Source: Streptomyces sp. NBC_00775
GTDB lineage: Bacteria; Actinomycetota; Actinomycetes; Streptomycetales; Streptomycetaceae
Assembly: GCF_036347135.1 (NCBI RefSeq)
Contig: NZ_CP108938.1
Coordinates: 4,216,001-4,280,000 of the forward strand
Length of the DNA stretch: 64,000 bases
Direction: 5' to 3'
This document shows positions 52,890 through 63,980 of the stretch, one piece after another. Made by a program: the position numbers and the translations under genes. The notes under the pieces were generated by a model that had not been told where the DNA came from, ran no database searches, and saw only the letters and a list, made by a program, of their open reading frames with translations. The stretch's first letter is position 1. Each line of letters opens with the position of its first letter.

Positions 52890-54116
52890 ATGGCAGAAGA
52901 GACCATCACCCTGGCCGAGCCGCCCCTTCCGCCCGTTCACGACTGGCCCGCCGGGCAGCTGAACGGCACCGAGTTCGAACCGGTGCTCGCGGAGCTGATG
53001 AGGGAAGGGCCGCTGACGCGGATCCGGCTTTCTCATGGGGACGAGGAGTGGGCCTGGCTGGCGACGCGGTACGACGACGTGAAGATGATCACGAACGATC
53101 CGCGGTTCAGCCGCCGCGAGGCCTCCGTGCGGCAGTTCACCCGGCTGGCGCCGCACTTCGCGCCCCGGCCCGGGGCGCTGGCGTGGGCCGACCAGCCCGA
53201 CCACAACCGGCTGCGCCGCGCCGCCTCGACCGCGTACACGGTGAGCGCGGTGAAGCGGCTGCGCTCCCGTGCCCAGGAGATCCTCGACGAGCTGGTCGAC
53301 GCCATGGTGCAGGACGGGCCGCCCGCCGACCTGGTGGAGCGGGTCCTCGAACCGTTCCCGATCTCCGTCGTCTGCGAGATCATGGGCGTGCCCGTCGACG
53401 AACGGCAGAAGGTGCACACCTGGACGCGGGAGATCATCTCCACCGCGGGCGGCGTCGAGGCCGCCGAGCGCGCCAAGAAGAACCTGTTCGGGTGGATCGC
53501 GCAGGCCATCCGCGACCGGCAGGACGGCGACGGGGACGACGTCCTGTCGTTGCTCAGCGGCGCGGTGAAGAGCGGTGAGCTCAAGGAGGAGGAGGCGGTC
53601 AGCGTCGCCGGCCCACTCCAGATCGGCGGCGAGGCGCTGACCAACAACAGCGGCCAGATGTTCTACCTCCTGCTGACCCGGCCCGACCTGATGCAACGCA
53701 TGCGCAACGACCCCGCAGTGCGCCCCGCGGCCATCGAGGAACTCCTGCGCTACATCCCGCACCGCGCCGCCGTCGGCCTGCCCCGCGTGGCCCTGGAGGA
53801 CGTCATGATCCAGGGCATCCGCATCCGCGCGGGCGAACCGGTCTACGTCTCCTACCTGGCCGCCAACCGCGACCCGGACGTCTTCCCCGACCCCGATCGC
53901 ATCGACTTCGACCGGGACGCCGGCGCGCATGTGGCGTTCGGCAACGGGGCGCACTTCTGCACGGGCGCCGTCCTGTGCCGTATGCAGATCGAGATGCTGT
54001 TCGACACCCTGTTGCCGCGCTGCCCGGACCTCCGCCTCGCCGTACCCGCCGACAAGGTCCCCTTCCGGCAGCGCACGATGATCCGCGGCCCCCTCTCCCT
54101 GCCGATCGCCTGGTGA
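52890..54116 (+). CDS. Cytochrome P450, CYP158-like
   Basis: The 408-residue enzyme has the heme signature FGNGAHFCTG with Cys357 and the ExxR pair Glu284-Arg287. The I helix reads GGEALTNNSGQMF: Ala249 replaces the conserved Thr of most P450s. CYP158A2 of S. coelicolor, which couples flaviolin, has Ala at the same place, and IPHRAAVGLPRVALEDV and VSYLAANRDPDVFPDPDRID also resemble it. The CYP158 assignment is from memory of the family and unverified. No type III polyketide synthase (RppA-type) is adjacent, as it is for cyp158A2. The start ATG lies between a DUF397 remnant and the convergent xylanase gene. Confidence 0.85.
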   Translation: MAEETITLAEPPLPPVHDWPAGQLNGTEFEPVLAELMREGPLTRIRLSHGDEEWAWLATRYDDVKMITNDPRFSRREASVRQFTRLAPHFAPRPGALAWADQPDHNRLRRAASTAYTVSAVKRLRSRAQEILDELVDAMVQDGPPADLVERVLEPFPISVVCEIMGVPVDERQKVHTWTREIISTAGGVEAAERAKKNLFGWIAQAIRDRQDGDGDDVLSLLSGAVKSGELKEEEAVSVAGPLQIGGEALTNNSGQMFYLLLTRPDLMQRMRNDPAVRPAAIEELLRYIPHRAAVGLPRVALEDVMIQGIRIRAGEPVYVSYLAANRDPDVFPDPDRIDFDRDAGAHVAFGNGAHFCTGAVLCRMQIEMLFDTLLPRCPDLRLAVPADKVPFRQRTMIRGPLSLPIAW

Positions 54117-54120
54117 CCTG

Positions 54121-55185
54121 TCACCGTCCGGACGCCAGGCCCTCCCGCACCGCCGCGTACGCCGGCTTCGTCACGAAGTCCTCGTCCATCAGGGTCGCCG
54201 CGCCCTGCCCCGTGAAGACGCCCGGCACCCACGAGTACTTGTCGGTGTAGCCCCAGACGGTGAAGGATGTGCAGCCGCGCGAGCCGAGGCAGGCGTCCAG
54301 CAGACCGCGGAAGTACGCCGCCTGGGTCGCCAGCTTCTCGGCGTCCACGGGCAGGACCATCCGCACGTCCACCTCAGTGAAGGCCGTCTGCATGCCCAGG
54401 CCGGCGAAGCGGGCGAGGTTGTCGGAGACATCGCCCGGGAAGCCGTACTGAATGCCCAAGTGGCCCTGGATGCCGAACCCTTGCACCGGTACGCCCTCGG
54501 CGCGCAGCCGGCTCGCCAGCTCGTAGTACGCCGTCGACTTCGCGTTGATCCCCTCGACGTTGTAGTCGTTGAGGAAGAGCTTCGCCTTCGGGTCGGCCGC
54601 GTGGGCCCAGCGGAAGGCGTCGGCTATGTACGACGGGCCGAGCTGCTGGAGCCAGATCGAGTTCCGCAGGGTGCCGTCGTCGTTGAAGACCTCGTTCACC
54701 ACGTCCCACTGGTAGATCTCGCCTTTGAAGTGCTTCACCTCGGTGGTGATGTGGTCGTGCAGGATCCCTCTCAGTTCCGCCGCGTCGATCGACCCGTCCG
54801 CGACCCCCGTCGTCAGCCAGCCCGGCAGCTGGTTGTGCCAGAGCAGGGTGTGCCCGCGTACGGCCTGACCGTGGTCCCGCGCGAACCGCACCAGCGCGTC
54901 CGCCTCCGACCAGTCGTACGTCCCGCGCTGGGGTTCGACCGACTCCCATTTCATGACGTTCTCGGCCGTCACCGAGCTGAACTCGCGGGCGGTCGTACGG
55001 CGGTACGTGGTGTCGTCGGCCAGCGCCGTCATGTTCACGGCGGTGCCGATCCGGACGTCCGCCCGGTCGGCGAGTGCCCGGAGCGGGGCGGGCTGCGAGG
55101 AGTGCGCCGACGCCGGCTGCGCGACGCCCGTGACCAGCAGAGCGGCGCCCATCAGGGCGACTGCGGGCAGGCGGAGGTTCTTCAT
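54121..55185 (-). CDS. GH10 endo-1,4-beta-xylanase, secreted
   Basis: The 354-residue enzyme has a signal peptide (about residues 1-27, ASA-H) and a single GH10 domain. The acid/base Glu165 is in WDVVNEVFND and the nucleophile Glu271 is in TAFTEVDVRM. The substrate-cleft segments GHTLLWHNQLP and FLNDYNVEG are also present. It has no carbohydrate-binding module. The ATG at 55185 has AGAGGA upstream. The GH115 gene directly upstream (55251-58274) suggests concerted attack on glucuronoxylan. Confidence 0.95.
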   Translation of the reverse strand: MKNLRLPAVALMGAALLVTGVAQPASAHSSQPAPLRALADRADVRIGTAVNMTALADDTTYRRTTAREFSSVTAENVMKWESVEPQRGTYDWSEADALVRFARDHGQAVRGHTLLWHNQLPGWLTTGVADGSIDAAELRGILHDHITTEVKHFKGEIYQWDVVNEVFNDDGTLRNSIWLQQLGPSYIADAFRWAHAADPKAKLFLNDYNVEGINAKSTAYYELASRLRAEGVPVQGFGIQGHLGIQYGFPGDVSDNLARFAGLGMQTAFTEVDVRMVLPVDAEKLATQAAYFRGLLDACLGSRGCTSFTVWGYTDKYSWVPGVFTGQGAATLMDEDFVTKPAYAAVREGLASGR

Positions 55186-55250
55186 GTGCTGTCCTCTCAT
55201 AGAAGTACGCGAAGGGCACGAAAGGGCGTGGGGACGTGGGGGCGTGGGCG

Positions 55251-58200
55251 TCAGCTGACGCGGTGGCTCTCCGGCGGGCCCAGGTACGTCGGTGTCAGTC
55301 CGCCGGTGTCGATCACCAGGCGCTGGAGCACCACGGTCGGGTCGACCGTCCAGAACGTCAGACGGTGCACGCCGGGCGCCGCGATCGTGTGCCTCGTCGA
55401 CGTCAGGTTCACGTTGTCCGAGGTGTGGCGCGCCCACTGCTTGTTCATCAGGCCGTCGTCCGCGCCGGTGGCCGCGTGGATGTCGACCGTCTGCGGCTCG
55501 GCGCCGTCGAAGGAGAGCGCGTAGCGCAGGCCACCGGTCGCGAGCGCCGGGTTGCGCGGGGACACGTACGCCCAGACGGTCACCGCACCCGGCGTCAGCA
55601 CGCTCACCTCGTACTCCAGGCGGGGCGATGCCGCACGCCCCGGCGTCTGACGGGCCGCCGTGACCGGGAACGGTGTCATCCCCGCCCCCGTACGGCCGAT
55701 CCGTTCGATCCGCTGCCAGGTGCCCACGGCCCGCGCGTAATGGTCCGCGTCCACCGCGACATACCCGCCCGCCTCCACGAATCCCCGCAGGCCACGCGCC
55801 GACGGATGCTCGGCGATCACCGGTACGGTCACGACGGCACCCGCGCCGCGTACGGTGATCTCCGCCTCCGTACGGCCCAGGGGCGCCCGCGCCCAGTCCG
55901 CTTTCACCACGGCCCGCACCTGGTCCGAGACCCTCCCCCGCGGGCGGTCCACGGTGATCCACGGCACCGACACCTCGATCCGGTAGTCGAAGGCGTCACG
56001 GCCCCGGTTGAACACCTCGATGTACGGCGCCGGGCCCGTGCGGTACGGGTTCAGCACGACCGTCTCGTCCAGGGAGCCGTCGACGGCCACCCCCAGCTCG
56101 GCCGCGTCCGGAAGCGGGACGCGCCGCACCGCGGGGAACAGCACATCGGGCAGTGCCACGTTGTTCAGCTCCGGCTGCTGCCACCCCGCGTTCGCCCCGT
56201 ACCGCTCCACATCCCCGTAGTCGATGTGCGGCTGCGTCTGGAAGCCGCGCCATTTCCCGCCCGCCACCTGGGAGTTGAAGCGCTCGGCAAGGGCCAGGTC
56301 CTTCTCCAGGCCCGCCTCCGCCGCTGCCGCCAGGCCGTTCGTCGCCGCCCGGCCCTGCTCGGCGTACCGCAGGTTCGTGAACTCCGCCTCCCGCAGTTCG
56401 TACAGGTTCGCCGTCGCCAGCACCTCGTACCCGACCAGCTCGAACCACGCGTCCTGCGCCGACTCCGGCAACCGCCGCGCGATCCGCCCGGCCCGCGCCG
56501 CGAGCTCCCGCCACTCGTCCGTCACCCGCTCCAGCTCGCGCCCGTAGAAGGGGGTGGCCTGGTCGTCGTACACGATGTCCGAACCGCTTCCCGTGATACG
56601 GCGGTTGAGCAGCTCGGGCTTCCGTCGCGACTGGAGTTGCCCGTACGTCGCCAGTACGTCCGCGATCTCCGAGGCCTGCGCCGGGCCGAAGTTCTGCCGG
56701 GCGTAACGGCGTTCCCACTCGCCGAGCGACGACAGGCCCCAACGGTCCGGATTCCAGGCGTAGTCGAGGAAGAACTCGGTGGGCAGCTCATTGCCCTTGA
56801 GGTCTCCGGCATTCGTGACCCACAGCCCGTGGTTCCCGTACGCGACGGCCTGGTGGAGCTGGTCCCACAGGTTCGGGAGGGAGGTCGTGTCCACCCACTT
56901 GTAGTTGCGGCCGGCCCCGACGTAGTCGAAGTGGTAGTACAGGCCGTAGCCGCCGGTCCGCGCGGGCTCGGCCGGGTCGGGATGCTTGCGGATGTTGCCC
57001 CAGTTGTCGTCGGTGAGGACGACCGTGACGTCGTCCGGCGCCCGAAGCCCCCGGTCCCAGTACCGCTGGACCTCCTTGTAGAGCGTCCACACCTGCGGGA
57101 CCGAGGCCGGATCACGGCCGGTGACCTCGGCGATGATCTCCCGCTGGGCGTCGATGATCTCCCGCATCAGCTCGACGCCGTCGCCGTCCGGCAGGCTCGT
57201 GTCCCCGTTGCCGCGCATCCCCAGCGTGACGACGCCCTCGAAGTCCTGGTCGGCCATCCGCCGGATGCCCTCGCGCCAGTACGCCTTGATCGCGTCGGCG
57301 TTGCGGCGGAACGACCACTCCCCCGTACCGCCGTACGGGTCGTGTCCCGGCGTCACGACGGCTCCCCCGCTGTCGCGCACGGCGGGGACCGCGTGCCGGT
57401 TCCACTCCTCGATGCCCCGCATCATGGGCGCCTCGTGAGACGTGCCCATGACAATGCCGTACTCCTTGGCGCGGGCGTGGTTCTCGGGGTCGTCCTCGGC
57501 GAAGGCGCGGCCCCACACCGCCGGCCACAGGTAGTTCGCCTTCAGGCGCAGCAGCACCTCGAAGACCTTGGCGTAGAAGTCCGCGGTGAAGCCGCCCTCG
57601 TGGCCGGGGGCCTTGCCGGGGCCGAAGTACCCGGGCGCCCAGGTGCCCAGCGCCGGGTTCTCGTCGTTGATGAAGATCCCGCGGTACTTCACCGCCGGCG
57701 TGCCCTGCGTGTGCCGCCCCGGCAGCACGTAGAGCGCGTCGCGGTGGACCGGGCGTACGTCGTCCCACCAGTACCAGGGCGAGACCCCGATGCCGTACGA
57801 GACGTCGTACGCCCCGAAGATCGTGCCGCGCGGGTCGCCGCCCGCGACGACGAAGGCCCGGTCGACCCCGGGCATCGGCCGCTCCACGACGGTCTGCAGC
57901 GAGGTCTCCCACTTCCCCCGCACCCCTGTGACGTCCAGCTTCCCGGAGGCGACGAGCCCGTCGATCAGCGGGCTGCGCCCGATCGTCCCGACCAGGACGA
58001 CCTCGCGCGCCATCGCGTCACCGGGCCGCACGCCCGTCACCCGCTCGATGTCGTCCCGGAGGTCCCCTGCCACCCGTACGACTCCGGGGTGATCCTCCTG
58101 GGAGACCACCACCGGGGCGCCCACGAGCGAGAACGCCCCACCGGTGAAGGAGATGTACGCGCCGGGGTCGGTGGCACGCGGCCCCGAGTCCGCCGCCCAC

Positions 58201-58274
58201 GCCACCCCCGACAGCACCGGCAACGCGGCGATCCCGGCACCGAGAACGGTTCTGCGGCTGACGTCTCCAGACAT
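55251..58274 (-). CDS. GH115 alpha-glucuronidase-like protein, Tat-exported
   Basis: The 1007-residue protein starts with a twin-arginine signal (SRRTVLGAG, Arg7-Arg8) and a hydrophobic core to about residue 28. The body matches GH115: YWWDDVRPVHR and PAVKYRGIFINDENPALGTW at about 175-215, TSHEAPMMRGIEEW, and an extended C-terminal region of about 250 residues with beta domains. GH115 enzymes remove (4-O-methyl)glucuronic acid from xylan. Tat export is unusual for such an enzyme and suggests folding, or metal loading, before export. It is 65 bases upstream of the GH10 gene on the same strand. Confidence 0.9.
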   Translation of the reverse strand: MSGDVSRRTVLGAGIAALPVLSGVAWAADSGPRATDPGAYISFTGGAFSLVGAPVVVSQEDHPGVVRVAGDLRDDIERVTGVRPGDAMAREVVLVGTIGRSPLIDGLVASGKLDVTGVRGKWETSLQTVVERPMPGVDRAFVVAGGDPRGTIFGAYDVSYGIGVSPWYWWDDVRPVHRDALYVLPGRHTQGTPAVKYRGIFINDENPALGTWAPGYFGPGKAPGHEGGFTADFYAKVFEVLLRLKANYLWPAVWGRAFAEDDPENHARAKEYGIVMGTSHEAPMMRGIEEWNRHAVPAVRDSGGAVVTPGHDPYGGTGEWSFRRNADAIKAYWREGIRRMADQDFEGVVTLGMRGNGDTSLPDGDGVELMREIIDAQREIIAEVTGRDPASVPQVWTLYKEVQRYWDRGLRAPDDVTVVLTDDNWGNIRKHPDPAEPARTGGYGLYYHFDYVGAGRNYKWVDTTSLPNLWDQLHQAVAYGNHGLWVTNAGDLKGNELPTEFFLDYAWNPDRWGLSSLGEWERRYARQNFGPAQASEIADVLATYGQLQSRRKPELLNRRITGSGSDIVYDDQATPFYGRELERVTDEWRELAARAGRIARRLPESAQDAWFELVGYEVLATANLYELREAEFTNLRYAEQGRAATNGLAAAAEAGLEKDLALAERFNSQVAGGKWRGFQTQPHIDYGDVERYGANAGWQQPELNNVALPDVLFPAVRRVPLPDAAELGVAVDGSLDETVVLNPYRTGPAPYIEVFNRGRDAFDYRIEVSVPWITVDRPRGRVSDQVRAVVKADWARAPLGRTEAEITVRGAGAVVTVPVIAEHPSARGLRGFVEAGGYVAVDADHYARAVGTWQRIERIGRTGAGMTPFPVTAARQTPGRAASPRLEYEVSVLTPGAVTVWAYVSPRNPALATGGLRYALSFDGAEPQTVDIHAATGADDGLMNKQWARHTSDNVNLTSTRHTIAAPGVHRLTFWTVDPTVVLQRLVIDTGGLTPTYLGPPESHRVS

Positions 58275-58410
58275 GCCTCACCCCTAGCCCCGACGGCGTA
58301 CGAATTTGCTCATCGGCATGACAAATAGTGGAGGGAGGGGCACGTGGGGGGAATGGGTCGTCGGCGTCGAATAGTTTCGGAGGTCCCGGCAAGCGGCTCC
58401 GGGCATGGCA

Positions 58411-58446
58411 AAGGGGCCCGTACGACCGAAGTCGTACGGGCCCCTT
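58411..58446 (-). terminator. Terminator of the str operon after tuf
   Basis: Perfect 16-bp stem AAGGGGCCCGTACGAC (58411-58426) with its complement (58431-58446) and, on the minus strand, a TTCG tetraloop. It lies 43-78 bases past the tuf stop. Confidence 0.9.
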
Positions 58447-58488
58447 CTGGAGCTCTGAGGAGCTACCAGGCTGTCAAGCCAACAAGAA

Positions 58489-59682
<1,194 letters not shown>

Positions 59683-59780
59683 TGGGTCCTCCTGTGGAGT
59701 GGTTCTGGTACGCCTTACTCATCGGCGCCAGGTGATCTTTGCTGGGATGCCGCCCGCCGGGGTTTTCCCTCCCGGGTCGT

Positions 59781-59804
59781 CCCCGGCGGTCGGTGTCAAG
59801 CCTA
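59781..59804 (-). promoter_or_regulatory. tuf leader hairpin/promoter element
   Basis: On the minus strand TAGGCT (59804-59799) is followed by TTGACACCGACCGCCGGGG. The GACAC...CGACCGC phrase resembles the shared rpsL/rpsJ leader element, and a GC-rich stem can form with CCCGG downstream. It fits a tuf promoter -10 and transcript start. Confidence 0.4.
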
Positions 59805-59824
59805 AAGCGTGTAAACGGGGTGTG

Positions 59825-61954
59825 TTACTCGCCCTTGGCCTTCGCGATGATCTCCTCGGCGACGTTCCGGGGAACCTCGGCGTAGGAGTCGAACTGCATC
59901 GAGTAGCTTGCGCGACCCGAGGTCTTGCTGCGGAGGTCGCCGACGTAGCCGAACATCTCCGAGAGGGGCACGAGGCCCTTCACGAGGCGAGCGCCGTGAC
60001 GCTCCTCCATGGCCTGGATCTGGCCACGGCGGGAGTTGATGTCACCGATGACATCGCCCATGGACTCCTCGGGCGTGGTGACCTCAACGGCCATCATCGG
60101 CTCGAGCAGAACGGGCGACGCCTTGCGCGCGGCCTCCTTGAAGGCCTGCGATCCGGCGATCTTGAAGGCGAGCTCCGAGGAGTCGACCTCGTGGTAGCCA
60201 CCGTCGAGAAGAATGACGCGGACGCCCGTCATCTCGTAGCCCGCGAGGATGCCGAACTGCATGGCTTCCTGCGCACCCGCGTCGACCGAGGGGATGTACT
60301 CCCTCGGGATGCGGCCACCGGTGACCTTGTTCACGAACTCGTACGCCGGACCGTCGGCCTCGAGGATCGGCTCGATCGCGATCTGCACCTTGGCGAACTG
60401 ACCGGTACCACCGGTCTGCTTCTTGTGGGTGTAGTCGTGACGCTCGACGGTCTTGCGGATCGTCTCGCGGTAAGCGACCTGCGGCTTGCCGACGTTGGCC
60501 TCGACCTTGAACTCGCGCTTCATACGGTCGACCAGCACCTCGAGGTGCAGCTCGCCCATACCACCGAGGATGGTCTGGCCGGTCTCTTCGTCCGAGTGAA
60601 CGTGGAAGGAGGGGTCCTCCTCCGCGAGACTCTGGATGGCGACACCCAGCTTCTCCTGGTCACCCTTGGACTTGGGCTCGATGGCGACCTGGATGACCGG
60701 AGCCGGGAAGTCCATGGACTCCAGGATCACGGGTGCCTTGTCGTCACACAGCGTCTCACCGGTGGTGGTCTGCTTCAGGCCCATGACGGCGACGATGTCA
60801 CCGGCGCCCACCGACTCGATCTCCTCACGCTTGTTCGCGTGCATGCGGTAGATCTTGCCGATGCGCTCCTTCTTGCCCTTGACGGAGTTCAGCACCGCAG
60901 TGCCGGCCTCCAGGCGGCCCGAGTAAACCCGGACGAAGGTGAGCTTGCCGAGGTGCGGGTCGCGCATGATCTTGAACGCGAGCGCGGACAGCGGCTCGTC
61001 CACCGACGGCTTGCGCTTGATCACGATCTCCGCGTCCTTCACGTCGTGGCCCTCGATGGCCTCGACGTCAAGCGGAGTCGGGAGGTAGCGCACGACCGCG
61101 TCGAGCAGGGGCTGGACGCCCTTGTTCTTGAACGCGGTGCCACAGAACACCGGGGTGACCGTGACGCCGTTGGACTTGCCGGACGCGATGGTGACGCGAC
61201 GGATCGCGGCGTACAGCTGCTCCTCGGTGGGCTCCTGGCCCTCCAGGAACAGCTCCATGATCTCGTCGTCGTGCTCCGCGACGGTCTCGACCAGCTTGCC
61301 GCGGTACTCCTCGGCAGCCTCGGCGTGCGTGGCGGGGATGTCGATGACGTCGTACATCTCGCCCTTCTCCGCCTCGGCGGACCACACGAGCGCCTTCATG
61401 CGGACCAGGTCCACAACGCCCTTGAAGTCCATCTCGGCACCGATGGGCAGCTGCATGATGATCGGAACGGCGCCAAGCCGGTCCTTGATCATGTCCACGC
61501 AGCGGTGGAACTCCGCGCCGGTCCGGTCGAGCTTGTTCACGAAGCAGATGCGCGGCACGCCGTAACGGTCGGCCTGACGCCACACCGTCTCGGACTGCGG
61601 CTCAACACCGGCCACACCGTCGAACACGGTGACGGCACCGTCGAGGACGCGGAGCGAACGCTCCACCTCGACCGTGAAGTCGACGTGACCCGGGGTGTCG
61701 ATGATGTTGATCGTGTAGTCGTTGTCCTCAAGCGGCCAATGACAGGTGGTAGCAGCAGAGGTGATCGTGATGCCACGCTCCTGCTCCTGCTCCATCCAGT
61801 CCATGGTGGCAGCGCCGTCGTGGACTTCACCGATCTTGTAGCTGACGCCGGTGTAGAAGAGGATCCGCTCGGTGGTGGTCGTCTTACCCGCGTCGATGTG
61901 AGCCATGATCCCGATGTTGCGGACCTTGGCCAGGTCAAGTGAAGTGGTAGCCAT
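59825..61954 (-). CDS. fusA: Elongation factor G
   Basis: The 709-residue GTPase catalyses translocation. It has G1 [14 protein letters not shown]3 DTPGHVDF and G4 NKLDR, then domains II-V with VAYRETIRK and the domain IV loop. Full length for the family, it ends [14 protein letters not shown]. It lies 39 bases after rpsG. Confidence 0.98.
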   Translation of the reverse strand: MATTSLDLAKVRNIGIMAHIDAGKTTTTERILFYTGVSYKIGEVHDGAATMDWMEQEQERGITITSAATTCHWPLEDNDYTINIIDTPGHVDFTVEVERSLRVLDGAVTVFDGVAGVEPQSETVWRQADRYGVPRICFVNKLDRTGAEFHRCVDMIKDRLGAVPIIMQLPIGAEMDFKGVVDLVRMKALVWSAEAEKGEMYDVIDIPATHAEAAEEYRGKLVETVAEHDDEIMELFLEGQEPTEEQLYAAIRRVTIASGKSNGVTVTPVFCGTAFKNKGVQPLLDAVVRYLPTPLDVEAIEGHDVKDAEIVIKRKPSVDEPLSALAFKIMRDPHLGKLTFVRVYSGRLEAGTAVLNSVKGKKERIGKIYRMHANKREEIESVGAGDIVAVMGLKQTTTGETLCDDKAPVILESMDFPAPVIQVAIEPKSKGDQEKLGVAIQSLAEEDPSFHVHSDEETGQTILGGMGELHLEVLVDRMKREFKVEANVGKPQVAYRETIRKTVERHDYTHKKQTGGTGQFAKVQIAIEPILEADGPAYEFVNKVTGGRIPREYIPSVDAGAQEAMQFGILAGYEMTGVRVILLDGGYHEVDSSELAFKIAGSQAFKEAARKASPVLLEPMMAVEVTTPEESMGDVIGDINSRRGQIQAMEERHGARLVKGLVPLSEMFGYVGDLRSKTSGRASYSMQFDSYAEVPRNVAEEIIAKAKGE

Positions 61955-61993
61955 AAGGCTTCAGTCTTCTCTCGGTCTCGATGTGGGCTGCGA

Positions 61994-62464
61994 CTACCAG
62001 CGGTAGTGCGCGAAGGCCTTGTTGGACTCGGCCATCTTGTGGGTGTCCTCGCGCTTCTTCACAGCGGCACCAAGGCCGTTGGACGCGTCGAGAAGCTCGT
62101 TGAGCAGACGCTCGGTCATCGTCTTCTCGCGACGGGCGCGGGAGTAACCGACGAGCCAGCGCAGCGCGAGCGTGTTGGCGCGACCGGGCTTGACCTCGAT
62201 CGGAACCTGGTACGTCGCACCGCCGACTCGGCGGGACTTGACCTCGAGGGTCGGCTTGATGTTCTCCAGAGCGCGCTTGAGCGTGATGACCGGGTCGTTG
62301 CCGGTCTTCTCGCGCAGGCCCTCCATGGCGCCGTAGACGATGCGCTCGGCGGTGGAGCGCTTGCCGTTCAGCAGCACCTTGTTGATCAGGGAGGTCACCA
62401 GAGGGGAACCGTAGACCGGGTCGATGATGACCGGGCGCTTCGGGGCGGGGCCCTTACGAGGCAT
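61994..62464 (-). CDS. rpsG: 30S ribosomal protein S7
   Basis: The 156-residue protein begins [20 protein letters not shown] and ends FAHYRW. The helical core with [20 protein letters not shown] and [18 protein letters not shown] is typical. It is a primary assembler of the 30S head. In E. coli it represses the str operon. It is 2 bases after rpsL. Confidence 0.98.
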   Translation of the reverse strand: MPRKGPAPKRPVIIDPVYGSPLVTSLINKVLLNGKRSTAERIVYGAMEGLREKTGNDPVITLKRALENIKPTLEVKSRRVGGATYQVPIEVKPGRANTLALRWLVGYSRARREKTMTERLLNELLDASNGLGAAVKKREDTHKMAESNKAFAHYRW

Positions 62465-62466
62465 TT

Positions 62467-62838
62467 CTACTTCTCCTTCTTGGCGCCGTAGCGGCTGCGG
62501 GCCTGCTTGCGGTTCTTGACACCCTGCGTGTCAAGCGAACCTCGGATGATCTTGTAGCGAACACCCGGCAGGTCCTTCACACGGCCACCACGCACGAGCA
62601 CGATGGAGTGCTCCTGCAGGTTGTGTCCCTCACCCGGAATGTAAGCGGTGACTTCGATCCCGCTGGTCAGGCGCACACGCGCGACCTTACGCAGGGCCGA
62701 GTTCGGCTTCTTCGGGGTGGTCGTGAACACACGCGTGCAGACGCCGCGACGCTGGGGCGAACCCTCAAGTGCGGGCGTCTTGTTCTTCTCGACCTTGTCC
62801 TGCCGGCCCTTCCGGACCAGCTGCTGGATCGTAGGCAC
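62467..62838 (-). CDS. rpsL: 30S ribosomal protein S12
   Basis: The 123-residue protein has Lys43 in [11 protein letters not shown] and Lys88 in [12 protein letters not shown], the wild-type residues whose substitution gives streptomycin resistance and, in Streptomyces, can awaken antibiotic production. It starts the str operon. The GTG start is preceded by CCGGAGAAG. Its leader is about 187 bases from the predicted start and contains the shared 25-bp element. Confidence 0.98.
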   Translation of the reverse strand: MPTIQQLVRKGRQDKVEKNKTPALEGSPQRRGVCTRVFTTTPKKPNSALRKVARVRLTSGIEVTAYIPGEGHNLQEHSIVLVRGGRVKDLPGVRYKIIRGSLDTQGVKNRKQARSRYGAKKEK

Positions 62839-62887
62839 TACTTCTCCGGTTTCTGTGTGCCGATGGTGAAGCTAACCTGGAACGTCG

Positions 62888-62912
62888 CCGACCCACGCGG
62901 TCGGGTGTGTCG
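62888..62912 (-). promoter_or_regulatory. str leader element, identical to the one before rpsJ
   Basis: The same 25 bases as at 42089-42113, including the CCGACC-gcgtg-GGTCGG hairpin, lie 50-74 bases before rpsL on the minus strand. It is downstream of the predicted promoter, so it is a leader (transcribed) element. Confidence 0.7.
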
Positions 62913-63031
62913 AAGCTGCAGACTCCCGCCGCGAGGCGGAAAGAGCGCAGAATACGGTGGCCACCTACGGCTCCCCCTGTGCGGTTGAAGGCACGCACGG
63001 GAGCCAGGGCACACCCCAGGCACAAGGTCTG

Positions 63032-63060
63032 AGCGTACCTACCTCACGGACTTCGGTCAA
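63032..63060 (-). promoter_or_regulatory. Promoter of the str operon
   Basis: On the minus strand TTGACC (63060-63055), a 17-base spacer and TACGCT (63037-63032) match the housekeeping consensus. The predicted start is near 63025, giving a leader of about 187 bases to rpsL. It lies back to back with the Crp-like gene. Confidence 0.75.
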
Positions 63061-63219
63061 AACAAATGCCGTGGGGCCCGACACGCCGGACTTGTCACGC
63101 TTCTCTTCGGCCGTCGCAGCCGGTCACTCTGTGAATATGTGCGGTTTCGCGGCGCTGACTATGAACCGTTCAGTACGTTGATCGGTCGCGGGGATGAGGG
63201 ACGGGGGACGGGGGACTTC

Positions 63220-63921
63220 ATGACGGCCGCACACTTACCGGGGGACGAGGGCCTGGACGACCGGGTGCCGTTCCTGGCCCGCCTGGAGAGCGAGGACCGC
63301 TCCGCGCTGCTCTCCCTCGGCCACGAGCTCTCCTTCACCCCCCGCATGGTGCTCCTGCACCAGAGCGAGCCGTCCTCGCACGTGCTGATCGTCACGCACG
63401 GCTGGACGAAGGTGACCGCGGCGGCCGCCAACGGTTACGAGGCGCTGCTCGCGCTGCGCGGTCCCGGCGACATCATCGGCGAGTCGGCCGCGCTCACCGG
63501 CCGCCCCCGCTCGGCCACGGTCACCGCCCTGGAACCCGTCCGCACTGTCGCAGTCGTCCGCGAACACTTCACGGCCTTCCTCGCCGGCTCCCCCGCCGTC
63601 TCCTTCGCCCTCCTCGGCCTCACCTCCGACCGGACGCGCGCCGCCGACCGCCGTCGCCTGGAATTCGCCTCCATGAGCGTCCGCGAACGCTTCGCCGCCC
63701 TCCTCCTCGACCTCGCCCGCACCAACGGCCGCCGCACCGCCGAGGGCATCGAACTCTCCGTCCCCCTGAGCAAGCAGGAGCTGGCGGGGTCGGTGGGGGC
63801 GTCGCGGGAGATGGTCCAACGGTTGCTGAAGGAGTTGCGCGAGCGGGGGGCGGTCGTGACGGGGCGGCGGGCGATGGTGATCGTACGGATGGATGTACTA
63901 CGCCAGATCGCCCGAGGCTGA
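63220..63921 (+). CDS. Crp/Fnr family transcriptional regulator
   Basis: The 233-residue regulator has an N-terminal cNMP-binding-like domain (about 20-140; GPGDIIGESAALTGRPRSAT) and a C-terminal winged helix (about 165-225; LSKQELAGSVGASREMVQRL). GDIIGESAALTGRPRSATVT resembles the phosphate-binding cassette of cAMP-binding proteins, with an Arg-Ser pair. No Cys cluster for an Fnr-type iron-sulfur cofactor is seen. The ATG at 63220 is preceded by GGGGGA; a start at 63139 adds an unsupported tail. It diverges from the str operon. It is probably not the main Crp of Streptomyces; the ligand is unknown. Confidence 0.85.
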   Translation: MTAAHLPGDEGLDDRVPFLARLESEDRSALLSLGHELSFTPRMVLLHQSEPSSHVLIVTHGWTKVTAAAANGYEALLALRGPGDIIGESAALTGRPRSATVTALEPVRTVAVVREHFTAFLAGSPAVSFALLGLTSDRTRAADRRRLEFASMSVRERFAALLLDLARTNGRRTAEGIELSVPLSKQELAGSVGASREMVQRLLKELRERGAVVTGRRAMVIVRMDVLRQIARG

Positions 63922-63963
63922 GCCGTTCTTCGCCCCCGCCGCCCCTACCCGTCCCATCCGTTC

Positions 63964-63980
63964 CTGGGGCTCCGCCCCAG
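63964..63980. repeat. GGGGCTCCGCCCC-type Streptomyces hairpin repeat
   Basis: CTGGGGC-tcc-GCCCCAG forms a perfect 7-bp stem with a 3-base loop at the right edge. The CCTGGGGCTCCGCCCCAG phrase is a familiar dispersed intergenic repeat of Streptomyces and probably terminates the Crp-like gene. The region beyond continues out of the window. Confidence 0.7.

Noticed and set aside
63121..63180. A Crp-type site (TCAC-TCT-GTGA) before the Crp-like gene
   Set aside because: The arms are only four bases and the spacing does not match the known 16-bp consensus, so it is not called.
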